This document shows positions 52,001 through 63,224 of a stretch of 64,000 nucleotides of DNA, one piece after another (the first letter of the stretch is position 1; the number at the start of each line of letters is the position of its first letter). The notes under the pieces were generated by a model. The model had not been told where the DNA came from. It saw only the letters and a program-made list of their open reading frames with translations, and did no database searches. Both the position numbers and the translations under genes were made by a program. This stretch comes from Dasyornis broadbenti (Eukaryota; Chordata; Aves; Passeriformes; Dasyornithidae). The stretch is taken from positions 1,006,978 through 1,070,977 of the forward strand of contig VZRN01004719.1 in NCBI GenBank assembly GCA_013397935.1. The letters are read 5' to 3'.

Positions 52001-53492
52001 GTGACCCAGGTCTGGTAGTGGATCAGGATGCATTGGTGGAAGCCCTTCAAAACAAAGTTATTAAGGCAGCTGCTCTGGATGTGACATATCCTGAACCTTT
52101 GCCAAGGTATGACATATATTTAAGTTAAATATAAAAGAGTGTATGTGTGATGTTCAAAGTGAGTAAAATTTTGTGAGCATGTGAGAACTTGCATAATTTT
52201 GTTTGTAGGAGTTGATGCCCGAAAAGATAGGCAGGAAATAAAACCCCATAGACGGGTGTCTGTAGAGTAGATATTTGTTTCTTGCAGCGCTGGAGGTGAG
52301 GGGGATTTCTCCACCTAACTCACCCACTTTTGTCAAGTGATGAGATTTATTTATACAGAAAATAATGTTTGATGTTACTGTGTCACTATAACATCATATA
52401 TGCGCTGGAACTAATTTACATAACATGATCTCATGGTTATTAGGTAATTCTTTTGCCTGCGCTTGCACCTCCCCAATTCAGTGGTTTCTGGTGGTCTTTT
52501 GTCATGAAAGGTCAAGGTCTTTTTCACACCTGAACTTTTCAACTCTGTCTTCAGAGCCTGCTCAGTTATGGTGTTCCTTAGTCTTTCTAGTTCTAACCAG
52601 TTTAGATTCTTTGTTTTGTGGCTAATTGGCTTTACATTTGCCAATTTCTTATTAGCACTTGTCCATTTTTGAAATTATCCATCTGGTGAGTGGTGGTAGT
52701 GTTTTTTTTTTTTTTTTTTTNNNNNNNNNNNNNNNNNNNNNNNNNNNNNNNNNNNNNNTTTTGGGGGGGGGGCTTGTGGGATTTTTTTGTTTGTTTTTTT
52801 TCTGTTGTTGTTTGTTTGTTTTTTGGGAGGTTTTTTGTTTTGGTTTCGTTTTTTGTTTCTTTTTCTTCTATTCAGCATGAAGCACCTAGTTAACTATATA
52901 CTAACCATTACATTGTATAGGAAGTTATAATTCAGGTTATATTAGTATAGAAAGCTATGATTCAGGTTATATAGGTATGATTCAGGTTATATTGATATCT
53001 TATAACTCAAGCTATATAAGTATCTTTTAACTTTGGCCTAAATTATATATGCATCAGAGTACATGATGTGTGTGCACTAGTCCTGCTTAAATCATGTCCC
53101 TAATCCTTCTGTTCCAGCCAAAAAAAGTTCACACTCATTCATTTGGAGGATTTGTTGCATAAAAGCCCACCAAGCTAGGCAGTACTTTGAACTGCTCTGA
53201 GTATACTTGAGTCATGCAATTAGGTTTTGTTTTATTTTTAATTATTATTTTACATGTTTCCCTGACTGCCTGCAGGTGATGAAGTAACAGATGAATGTGC
53301 TGTGAGTGACTAGCTCAGCATTTCTTTTTGTCTCCCAGGGATCACCCCTTGTTAAAGCTGAAGAATGTTATAATAACTCCTCACATCGGAAGTGCCACCA
53401 AGGAGACACGCTGGGTTATGATGGAGGAAATGGCAGAAAGCATAGAGGCGGGCCTGGCGGGTCTTCCTATCCCTCGTGAGGTGCTGCTCTAA
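49011..53492 (+). CDS. Reductase copy C: GRHPR-like D-2-hydroxyacid dehydrogenase
   Basis: Coding exons are 49011-49392, 50126-50297, 51318-51496, 52010-52106 and 53339-53492, giving 327 residues. The internal exon sizes and phases equal those of copies A and B. SAGVGIDHLD forms the substrate loop. The Rossmann motif GMGVIG (158-163) is followed by YHNRNQR. Arg244 (INISRG), Glu273 (YPEPLP) and His292 (TPHIGSATKET) are intact and the His motif is of the standard form. It looks fully functional, probably a cytosolic NAD(P)H-dependent 2-keto acid reductase. The acceptor of the third coding exon is preceded by a run of 17 C. Intron 5 holds an unresolved T/G-rich gap. The stop lies 601 nt before the RBFA start codon. 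No AATAAA is found between them; GATAAA (53578-53583) and TATAAA (53587-53592) are possible weak signals. Confidence 0.92.
51298..51314 (+). repeat. Poly-C tract (17 C) at a splice acceptor
   Basis: An uninterrupted run of 17 C stands where the polypyrimidine tract is expected, only three bases before the third coding exon of copy C. Its length may be mis-called or variable. Confidence 0.85.
52701..52867. repeat. T/G-rich low-complexity tract with assembly gap
   Basis: A run of T, a 38-base N gap (52721-52758), a G run and then T/G-rich sequence in the last intron of copy C. Predicted peptides through it are meaningless. Confidence 0.9.
52918..53035. repeat. Imperfect tandem repeat, unit about 25-30 bp
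   Basis: Variants of 'attcaggttatattagtat' occur at least four times in a row (attcaggttatatta, attcaggttatatag, attcaggttatattg, actcaagctatataa) with drifting spacers, in intron 5 of copy C. Confidence 0.75.
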
Positions 53493-53799
53493 AGCGGCTT
53501 GCACTTAATGTTAATGCCATCAGTGCGGAAACAGTAACATGATCATTTTTGTGTAATCATCCCACAAGTGGTATTCAGATAAAATGTATAAAGCACAGGT
53601 TTAATTTCTTTAAATACCCAACAGCGATTCTGTGTGGAAAACTGCAGTATTTTGTCTTGATCTTCAAAGGAAAACTTGAGAACCCCAAGTCTTGTCTCAG
53701 TGTCATTTACTTTTCTCGCATCCCCTTACAAGTGCCCAGCGATGCAGCAGGGAATTGAAGGACATGTAAATCGTGTCTAGCAGGAGCCACCTGGCACAG

Positions 53800-54092
53800 C
53801 CACAAGAGCAGCCAGCGTGTCGGAGTGGCTCCTCCCGCCGCTCCAGCAGCAATCCCGGCCTTTGGATGCGCTTTGCCTCCCCGGGCCGAAGTGCCGAAGC
53901 TGTGTACAGGCTCTGCGTGTGTGCAAGCCTTGCCCAGCCTACGGGCGGCTCGGCCTCTCTCCCTCCTTTCCTTCTCCCCTTCCTGACCCGCCTCTCCGGG
54001 CCCGGCCGGGTCACGCACAGCGGGCCTCCGTGCCGACAGGGGGAGCCGCAGCAGCAGCTGAGGCGGGAGCTCCCCGGGCCGGGCCGGGGACC
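53800..54092 (+). promoter_or_regulatory. RBFA: RBFA CpG-island promoter and 5' UTR
   Basis: A GC/CpG-rich block lies immediately upstream of the RBFA start codon and continues into its first intron. The start has a good Kozak context (ggaccATGG). No TATA box is evident. Copy C ends only about 300 bases before this block. Confidence 0.65.
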
Positions 54093-57000
54093 ATGGCAGC
54101 GATGTGGGGCGCCCGGGGGGCCGCGGTGCCGCGGTGGTGCCGGGCCCTCCGCAGCTCCGCCGCTCTGGGCGGTCCCAAGAACCTGCTGCGGAAAATGCTC
54201 CGGAAGAACAAGTAGGTGCGGGGCCGGCGGGAGCGGGGCCCTCCCGGGGTGCGGGGCTCTCCCGGGGTGGGTTGTGGGCGCTGGGACAAGGCGGTAAGAG
54301 AGGCTGTGGGGCTCGGGGCCTTCCCGCGGCCCCGGTAGCGCGGAGGAGAGAGAGACACCGACCCCGAGCCGCTGCACGGGCAGCGCCTCCAGAGCCGTGC
54401 GGCTCCTCTGGCCAGGGCGCTTCAGTGTTGTCGTGCCGAGTGACCACCGATCTCAGCTGGTTAGCAGCGGCTGAGCGTGTGCCCAGCTGGTCACGAAGGC
54501 CAGTGGCGTCCTGGCCTATATCAGCAATAGTGTGTCCTGCAGGACCAGGGCAGGGATTGTCGCTCTGTCCCTCTGTACTCAGCACTGGTGAGTGCTGTGT
54601 CCATTTCTGGGCCTCTTGAGTACAAGAAGGACACTGAGGTGCTGGAGCGTGTCCAGAGAAGGTCAGCGGTGAAGGGTCTGGAGCAGAAGTCCTGTGAGGA
54701 GTTGCTGGAGGAGGCGGGGGTGTTCAGTCTCGAGAAAAGGAGGCACAGAGGGGCCCTTATTGCTCTCCACAGCTGCCTGAAAGGAGACTGGAGCCAGGTG
54801 GGAGTCAGTCTCTCCTCCCCAGTAACGAGTGACAGGACAAGAGGAAATGTCCTCGAGTTGCACTAAGGGAGATTTAGATTGTATATTGGGAGAAGTTTAT
54901 TCACTGAAAGGGAAGAAAGGTCAAACAATGGAACAGGATCCCCAGGAAAGTAGTGTAATCACTGTCCCTGGAAGTGTTCAGAAAACTTGTGCAATTGGTG
55001 CTTAGAGACGCGGTTCAGTGCTGGATTTGGCAGTGCTGGGTTTATAGTGGGAAGATCTTAGCTATATTTTCCAACCTTAATGATTCTGTGAATCTAAAGA
55101 AGCCTCAGAGCTGTTGTTTTCCATCCCCTTGCTGTCTGTGCAGTGTCAGCTGTGAATGGGAAGCATTGTTCCCCACACCCCAACTGTAGGAAGAGCTACT
55201 TGCATGAGAACCTGGGTGTTGTGGTGTGCCTTCAGGCAGGTGGAATATTAATTATACAAGGAATCCTTATTTCTCTGAGCTGCTGAAAGGCTGCTTTCCT
55301 TTCCTTTTCCCAACAGAAAGAAGTTCAGGTATGACAGCCCTACCCTGGGATCGCAAACGGTAAGTGCAGGCTCTTAAGGTGATGTGTTTATCTGCGCTGG
55401 GAGGAACAAACTTATGCTTCTGCCATGGATTCTAACTTTGGGAAAAGCATTTTCTGATGGAGAGATAGCAGGATTTTGTGAACAAACAGTAGGGCTCCAG
55501 TTTGACTATGGCATGCCAGCATTGCCATCGAGAGGAACCATTTGGCTCCCCATGGCTGTTTTCGCTTCTGTGCTGATCTTTCATCTTTGCCATCATCAAC
55601 ACTTTCTTGCACACTCCTGAGGACTGATCCAGATTAAAACTTCTACAAGCTTAGTTTAATGAATTTTTTTTTTATTTTTTTTTTTTTCAAACCAGCAGAG
55701 CTTTTCAGTCAATACATGCCATATTTGAGAAAACAGATCTATGGAGCCTCATAACTTCCTACAAAATACAAAAGAAACCTGAGAAACTTTGACTATAGTG
55801 CACAAATGTCAAAGATTTTGTGAACAGAAATATTCTTTATTGAAACACTTGATACACAGGACCTATATAAAGCCATCGCGCTGCAATAATTACATAAGAG
55901 CATACTTAGTAAAGCGCATGAAACTGTATATAATTGCCTAATACAAGTGTGTAACTACTAATTAATGTATTGTTTGTTTCTTTTTAAAGTTGAGTAAACC
56001 AACCAAGTTGGACTTTTTAATGAAAAATGACCTGACAAAAACCAAGAAAGAAGATAACATGCGCTGCAGAGTCTTGAATGGTCTTATTCATAAAGCTGTG
56101 TTAGAGATGGCTACTACCTGTGAAGTCAGTCAAGAATTTTACGATCTCAAGCTGGAAATCTGCAAGGCAAGTGCCAAAGCTACAGCTTGTGCTGAGCCAC
56201 TCTGATTAAGCTGTAAGGTTGGCATGGACATGCCAAAGGAGCTCCCCTGGATGTTGTGATGTGTGCAAGAGGAGTTTTACTGCATCGGTTCTGATGTGGC
56301 AGAGTGCAGCAAGATCAGGCTCTGGAGAACACACTAGGAGAGCATTACCACTGCTGTACCTGGCTTAGGAGAGCTTTGCCACTCTAATGCAAATACAACT
56401 TAGGCCAACTAAATAGTGATTCTCCTGGTACGACTTCTTTTTTTCTCTTACTCAGACGTAAACTCTTTACCTTGCCCTTTCAGAAGGAGGAGTCTGGTTT
56501 TACCAACATAAGTGTGTCTTTCCAAGAGTCTTTTCTTGCAGCTGTGTGAGAGTTGTTACCTCCTTGTGTCACTCATCAGCAACGTTACAGGCAGAAGACC
56601 TGAGTGATGCATGAGATTAGTTCAAAAAAAAGGGCAAGGCTAGGAAAATGTCGTTGTCAAGCAAGATCTGAGAAAGCACTGAGATTTGTATGTAATTGTA
56701 GCTAGTGGTGTCATAATTTGTGGATTTGAAAGGGGAGTTAGAGAGCTCTGATACAGGAACTAAGTCAGTCTCCACATTCTTGTTTATTGTCTGTAGTTTT
56801 TATCTTCTACATTTGCTGCTCTGTAAAGATTAAATTATACCAGTGTTTGGCTTAAAATCTTAGCTTTGGACTTAGCTTTGATATTAGGAGCATGGAAAAA
56901 AACGGTGCCTCATGGCTGCATCTATGACAAAAAGTTTGCCGTTCATAACTGAAATAGGTGTTTTTGATAGCTGAATTCATTCTGTTGTCAGACAAGTGTT

Positions 57001-60000
57001 CAAAATTACGTGGGCAAGATGAGTCTTTTGGCTCTATATGTGCAGTATCCTTCACAGAGTGTTTCTGTCTCTCTAGGGCTTTGAGGATTGCTTGTCTGAC
57101 TCTGATCACGTCTGTATGTAAAAATGCTGGCTGGTGTGGGCAAAACAGTGCTTTCAGGAGGCATTGCTGTAAATTAAACAACTTAAAACATGAGAGAGGC
57201 AAAGAAACAGTCTTCTTCCCAATACAATACAGCTTTTATAGCTGCATAGTGTTTGTGCTGCACTGGAATATGGCTGGGAGTAGATCAGTCCTGATTTACT
57301 CATGAACTGATTCTGGTCTGGTATCATTACTTCTGTTATCAAAAGAAATTTTTTAGTAGGCTTTCTGCAATCCATCAGAGACTTCATTGTATCTGAAGTG
57401 TGTGTGTATATATAATTTTAAAGACAGATTTGCCTTTTTTGTAGGTATCCCTGTCATCCAACTTTTCAGCGTGTCGTGTGTACTGGAACCCTGGTTCCAG
57501 TATGGAGAAGGAAAGTTACATTGAAAGTGTGCTGCAGAAGAGCGCTCCACGTCTACGGTACTGCTGTGGGATAGACAGGCCACTTCCTACATCCAGAGCC
57601 CTTCATTAAGTACCATTCATAAGTATTTCTGACAATCTACACCTGACCTATTGGGATGCTTTAGGTTTTTAGATACTTGGTGTAGAGCATTTTCTGTGAT
57701 GAGCCTCACAGGGAAGGGTGGCTGTGTCAGACCAGCTGTGTGACCTTTTCCTGGAGCATGGCTGGCTTAGCTGGCTTCTGTTGCTTTCCCAGAGGTGCAG
57801 TGGGCTGAGCCAAAAGCAAGAGGAGTGTGGGTGAGGTTTCACTCCGTTATCCTGGTGGTGGTGGCTGGACGGGCTGTGCGGGACAGTAGGCCAGAACGGG
57901 ATGTTGCACAAAGGACTGGCAACTGCAAGAATCTCCTTGCAGATTCACTAAGCAATTCTGATTGCTAGGGATGATTTGGGCCACCAGAAAGGATGACCGC
58001 TATTACGGAAATTCTTCACAATACTGATATAAAAGGGGAAAAAAAAAAAAAGACAAATCAGAATGCTACCATGTATTGTGATGCTTTTGCCCATTTTTCC
58101 AACAGAGTCCAGTGTTTTCAGGGTATCATTGAGATTTTTGTCTCTTTCTCCCTTTCCTTGGCTTCCCCTTTGCTATCCAGCCAGTCTGTTGGAAGTTCAG
58201 GACTTCACCCATATGACATAGAAGCATACCTGTGAAGCCATTTCCTTTTCCCCTGTTTCTCTAAGCTGTGTATTTCCTGCTCCAGCATACTGCTGTCTTC
58301 TACTCCACAGCTTCCACACTTTGAGAAGGAAAGTTGCTGGCTGGGAAGACAAGGGGAGCCCTGCCAGTCCTTCCTGCAGATAGCAAAGTTGTCTTGCCCT
58401 GCTCTGAGGGCTCTATCCCCCACTGCTCTTATCCCTACAGTAGAGATAAGGATACCAAATAAAGTGGAGAAAGAGCTGTGCCAGCCTATGTATATAGATA
58501 CAGACAAATATAATACCATCAGTACTCAGTTGGACCTGCAGCCACTAATTTTTGTATGCTATGCATTTGAAGTTGGGGTTCTGCAGTGATGTATTGCTTA
58601 GCACTAAGCTGAATAGCTCCCCATCAGCCTGTAAGTTTTGCAAGCCGTACCTTTAAATGTACAGTACTGCTGGATTTAATTTAACACCTTTTACTTGTCC
58701 TGAAGATGCTATACTGATACTCATGCTGGTGAATGCTGTATTTTTGCCAGGTATCTTCTGAAGAGTCAGCAGATTGTAGGAAATGTACCCCCAGTAGTAT
58801 TTATAAAAGACAAAGAAGCTGCAGCTGTAAAAGAGGTAATTCTAATCTTTGACTCAATGTACAAATCTGGTGACTTAGGAGAGAGTGGATCATTCAGTTG
58901 CTCTACCAATTTACATTAAAAATCAGTCTTTCTCTATAGTTGCAAAGCATTTTAACAAACAATCTTGAGTGAGATTGATGCTTATATAACATGTAGAAGA
59001 ATTACAGGCTGTATCACAAGGCCAATGAACAAATTCTAAAAAATTAAATTACCATTTTAAGGAATAATGTAGGGTTGCCTGGTGTACATGATTATAGAAA
59101 CAAGATTGGAGGAGCTGTTTTCTACATTTTAAATGTTATGTGTTTTTAAGATTCAATTGAATAACCAGTGATTTCTGCTCCCCCCCATCTTTTTCCATCT
59201 GTGAATTGTTAAAATATTTCTAGAAAAGTGCAGGTCTTTGCATAGGGGATGTAAGCTTACTCATACTGCATTTTTCCCCTTCACTTTTAAAATTGTCTTT
59301 ACTATTCCATGTTTCCTGTCAAGGTGCTGATAGTTTTAGCTAGTTGATGTATTAGTAGAATAATGATGTTCCCTAGCAATTTGCTGTCATTGGGGCTGTG
59401 AAGCGAGATTTCTAAAACAGTGAGATTTCCGGAACAGAAAGATGACACCAATGAATAGAATTTAATGAGAAATGTCTCCTCAAGCTGTTGATGTGAACAG
59501 AAGTTGAAAAGAGCATGTTCACATTTCTGTGCCCTGTCATGCCTTATTATTTATAATGGTGTTACTGTTACAGCCAATTACTGTTAGAGACTTACGGGCT
59601 CCTGCACTGTGCATGAGCAGAGCTGGAAGGGATAAAAAGAATTTCAGGTACTCCAGAAATGCAGTGAACTGCTTGAATTTTCTGTGGCCAGAAAAATTCT
59701 GAGTTTCAAAGAAGACAAGTAAAAACCCTCCTTCTATCACTTCTGTCAGGGAATAACACTGGGAAGCACTTAGATGGATCATTTTCTCCCACTTTGCAGT
59801 TCGCCAGATCTATGTCAACCACAGATTCAAGTAGCACAGGCGAACTTGATTTTTAAGTATTGTATGTCAGGGGAAAAAACATCCTATTGAACTCTTAGAA
59901 TAATATACTGAATTAGAAGGGAATTAATGTAAAGAAAAGCTGAAATAAAAATTTCAAATGAGAGTAAATTTTCGCAATGATGTGCAGTCTATAAGCACTG

Positions 60001-61981
60001 GATATACTAGATTTGTAGCATTTACTGGTTGGGTGCCATATTAAAAGAGGCCTGGGAACTTCACACTTATATGTAAGAGACTTGAAGGAAGAGAGAGGAG
60101 GTGAAAAAAGTCTCGTTGTAAGGATGTAATGAAAAAGGATTTGCAAGACTGAGGTAAGAACAAATAAACCAAAAATTACATATGTCAGACAATCCCTAGC
60201 CAAGGGTTCATAATGCACATAAGGCAGAAAACTTTATAGGAATCTCTGGTTGCATTACACTATTTGACAAAGGCAAAGAAGTATGCGCAATTCCATGTTA
60301 ATGAAGGAAAAGGCTGTTCTGGAGTGGGTATGCTAAATATTCCAAATATAGAAAAGAACATATTTGCTGTTAGATACTTGTCTGTTTCTTGTGTAGATGT
60401 GAACAAAGTAGATTTAATGCAGGATCCTTAGTACTTGTTGCTTTCATGTGTTTTCAGGTCGAGGACTTATTGGCAGTTGCTGATTTTGGACCTCCAGAAG
60501 AAGAAGAAACACCTCAAAATGATTCAAGGTGGGGCTTTTTGATTCAGAATTGTATAAGTGTCCGTTTTCATCTCTGTTGCTCAACTTAAATTGGGTATTA
60601 TTTGACGTAAGAGAAAGTATGTTTTAATTAGATGTGTACACTGTTACTTGCAGACCTGATACTGGTCTGGTACTAGTATCTTAATTTTTATGAGGGAAAT
60701 ACATGTAGAATTTCTAAGATTTCAAGACTTGATGTGTTTATAATAATCAAAATTTTAAAAATGCTCTGCAGAAGTAATATTTGTTTCTTGTTGATAATTG
60801 TCTCATAAGGATGAAAACTCTCCATTTACCGGTACGGCTCTACTTGTCCACCTTCTTCTGATACAAATTTGCTTTGTTATACTGGATTGCAAGTTTACTG
60901 ACAAATCTCACTAAGTTAATTTAACATTCTTCTGTGAGAGATTTTTGACTATTAAGAGATAGAGCTGAACAACCTATTGGAATAGTGGTTCTGTGGACTG
61001 GATGCTCTCAAAGCCAAGAGCTGTTGCACTTGTGTGCTGCAGTCTGTTGATAGAAATGCCTTCTGTGCCTCAGCATCTCACAGGATGGTTCATCAAGTGC
61101 GAATCAGAAATAACTTCCTGTGGGAAGTCATTGCTGTGACAGATTTCCAAAAGGGAACCTAACATCCTCCCATGTGTCTTGGGGAAATAGTCAAGTCCAG
61201 CATAAGGTCTCACATCGCTCTGATGTGCTTTGGGCACTGGCTGCTGCTTCTCACGTCTTGGAAGAGCTGGGAGAACTCTTGAGTTCCTTGGGGCTCCCAG
61301 GTCCAGTGTACACTTGTGTATGCCTTTTTCCAGAGACAAGCAGTTTCATCTGGCATGTTGTTGCTTTTTTGGCTTTCTCCCATTAAATCTGTTGACACAG
61401 AATTTCCTTGGACACGTGATATGGTGGTATCTCTTCCTTTGCAACATAGGAAACAGAGGGCATTAATAAAGTCAAACTGAAAAGTCCTGTTTATTTCTGT
61501 GTTACTCAAGTTGTCAAAAATAGCATTACTCCTTGAAATATATGCAGGGGAAAAAACCCAAACCAGTACTTGTTTTCTTTCCCACAGTAAACTGTTCTCT
61601 TCAACAACTCAATCTTCAGATTCACCCGTGCGGCCTAATCTGTTTGGTATTGATCATGAACTGCTGAATAAACAGATAATGGATTATAAAAAAATGAAAG
61701 TGTCAAGACATATAGAAAGCATTGCCTGGACAGAGAAGCAGGAACAGCAGCTTTCTAAGATTCAAAAGAAAATGAAAAAGAAAAAAACAAGGAATCCCCC
61801 TGACGATGATGACATTACACCACAGAAACGTTTACTGGACAGATATGAAGCTGATTACTGGGAGGATAACACTGACTCAGTCTCAGACTATGAGCTGCAG
61901 GATGAATTACAGGAAGAGGAGAACGAATTGGAGGTGGATGATGGCAAAACTTTAAATCAGTCTACTGGTAAACTGAAATGA
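54093..61981 (+). CDS. RBFA: RBFA, mitochondrial ribosome-binding factor A
   Basis: Seven exons: 54093-54211, 55317-55359, 55990-56166, 57445-57557, 58751-58835, 60458-60528 and 61588-61981, giving 333 residues (human about 340). The N-terminus (MAAMWGARGA, many Arg, no acidic residues) fits a mitochondrial targeting peptide. The RbfA KH-like domain spans roughly residues 55-170, with RVLNGLIHKAV, SQEFYDLKLEI, SACRVYW and VPPVVFIKDKE. LLAVADFGP and FGIDHELLNKQIMDYK match the vertebrate protein. The tail has a Lys run then acidic stretches. RBFA binds the 12S rRNA of the mitochondrial small subunit during its maturation. The third intron starts AAG|GCAAGT, a GC donor, and the next exon continues KVSLSSNFSACR as in the family. 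Intron 1 contains a CR1 copy. Confidence 0.95.
54455..55097 (+). mobile_element. CR1 LINE 3' fragment in RBFA intron 1
   Basis: Sense CR1: 'tggcgtcctggcctatatca', 'cactgaggtgctggagcgtg', 'ggtgttcagtctcgagaaaa', 'agggagatttagattgtata', 'cactgtccctggaagtgttc', then 'ttccaaccttaatgattctg'. The frame is broken and the 3' UTR diverged. It has the same orientation as RBFA. Confidence 0.9.
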
Positions 61982-62224
61982 AGTGAAAAAGTCACTCCCT
62001 TCAAAATGGAGGCTGCCAAAAGCAAAAAAAAGACTGCCATAGATTTTGAAAGATTTATTTTGTACAACCTGTTTACCACTTCCTCATTCAAACTAATACA
62101 TTTGCCACATGTGAGCAGGTTTGCTAGCACAAAGTATGTAAGAAAAACTGCCAGTAGTGACATTCTGTTAAGCAGCTTTCAAGCTGCTGCAGTTGAGGGA
62201 TTTTAAACCAGAGAGCAGTTTTGT

Positions 62225-62291
62225 AATAAAATATACACATTGCAGCACTGAATTAAAACTTCTTGCAGTTGTGTTGATTATTTCCAATAAA
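62225..62291 (+). terminator. RBFA: RBFA polyadenylation signals
   Basis: Two AATAAA hexamers, at 62225-62230 and 62286-62291, lie 244 and 305 nt after the RBFA stop. Confidence 0.65.
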
Positions 62292-62942
62292 ATTATGGTT
62301 TCTATATTGCAATAACTTTTTAATTTGTGTTTTTTTAGTGACCAGGATGAAAATTATCTCAAAGTGATGGTGTCTGTTATTCTGAGATCAGGAAGGAAGA
62401 GGGAAGCAAAATAATGACAGGGATGTTCAGACTTCATCACACAAAGACCGGGATCTTTTCTAGAGGATCAGTCTAATGGGGGAACTCTTTCTACAAGAAA
62501 GTAAAACTCATAGAAGTTATGGCCAATAAAATTATAACACAGAAAGAAAATTAATATATAGTGGTATAAGGGGAACTGCAATCAGAAAAAAATGGAGAAC
62601 TGCTCATCCATTGGGTGAAATCAGGCAAAGCATTGACTATGACTTAAAAAATGTATTAACAACTTGAAAAGCAGAGAAAGAGCAGCAGGGAAGAATGTCC
62701 CAGAAACGGATTTGAAAATGAACAGGGAATTACATAAAAAGTGAGAATAAAGCTTTCTGACTCAAAGCACATAAAAGATAATAGCATGAGTGTATAAAGT
62801 CAGAAGGCTGCAAGCTTCAAAGAAATTATAATGAACAGGGTAGTAAAAAAGAATTCTATCAGAAATACAGAAAACTTGATTCTAGTAGTTAATGGGGAAG
62901 TAAAGAAAGTCAATACAGGGGAGGTTGCACTACAGTATAGCA
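62292..62942. other. Gene-free interval after RBFA
   Basis: AT-rich sequence with no exon or element recognised. In human, ADNP2 follows RBFA; nothing resembling it is seen before the window ends. Confidence 0.5.
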
Positions 62943-63210
62943 GAATCACAGAATGGTTTGGGTTGGAAGAAACTTTAAAAATCATCTAGACCCAAGCCCC
63001 CTGCCATGGGCAGGGACACCTGGACCAGGTTGCTCAGAGCCCCATCCAACCTGACCTTGAACACTTCCAGGGATGGGGCATCCACAGCTTCTCTGGACAG
63101 CCTGTGCCAGTGCCTCACCACCCTGATGGAACAATTTCTTCCTCATATCAAATCTAAATCTACTCTCTTTTCATTTAAAACTGATATGCCTTGTCCTATC
63201 ACTACATTTA
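62943..63210 (-). mobile_element. CR1 LINE 3' fragment
   Basis: Reverse complement of a CR1 3' end: 'agaatcacagaatggtttgg', 'ccctgccatgggcaggg'-type text, 'ggatggggcatccacagctt', 'ctgatggaacaatttcttcc', then 'ttgtcctatcactaca'. Confidence 0.92.
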
Positions 63211-63224
63211 AAGAACACTGCAAT

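Noticed and set aside
53707..54585. Long minus-strand open frames (224-292 codons) across the RBFA promoter
   Set aside because: They are Pro/Arg/Ala/Gly-rich by-products of a CpG island, lie antisense to RBFA exon 1 and show no domain or splice support.
56161..56205. RBFA exon 3 reading on to the TGA at 56205 as a short protein
   Set aside because: Exons 4-7 continue the RBFA family exactly after the GC donor, so this extension is intron, though an intron-retention isoform cannot be excluded.
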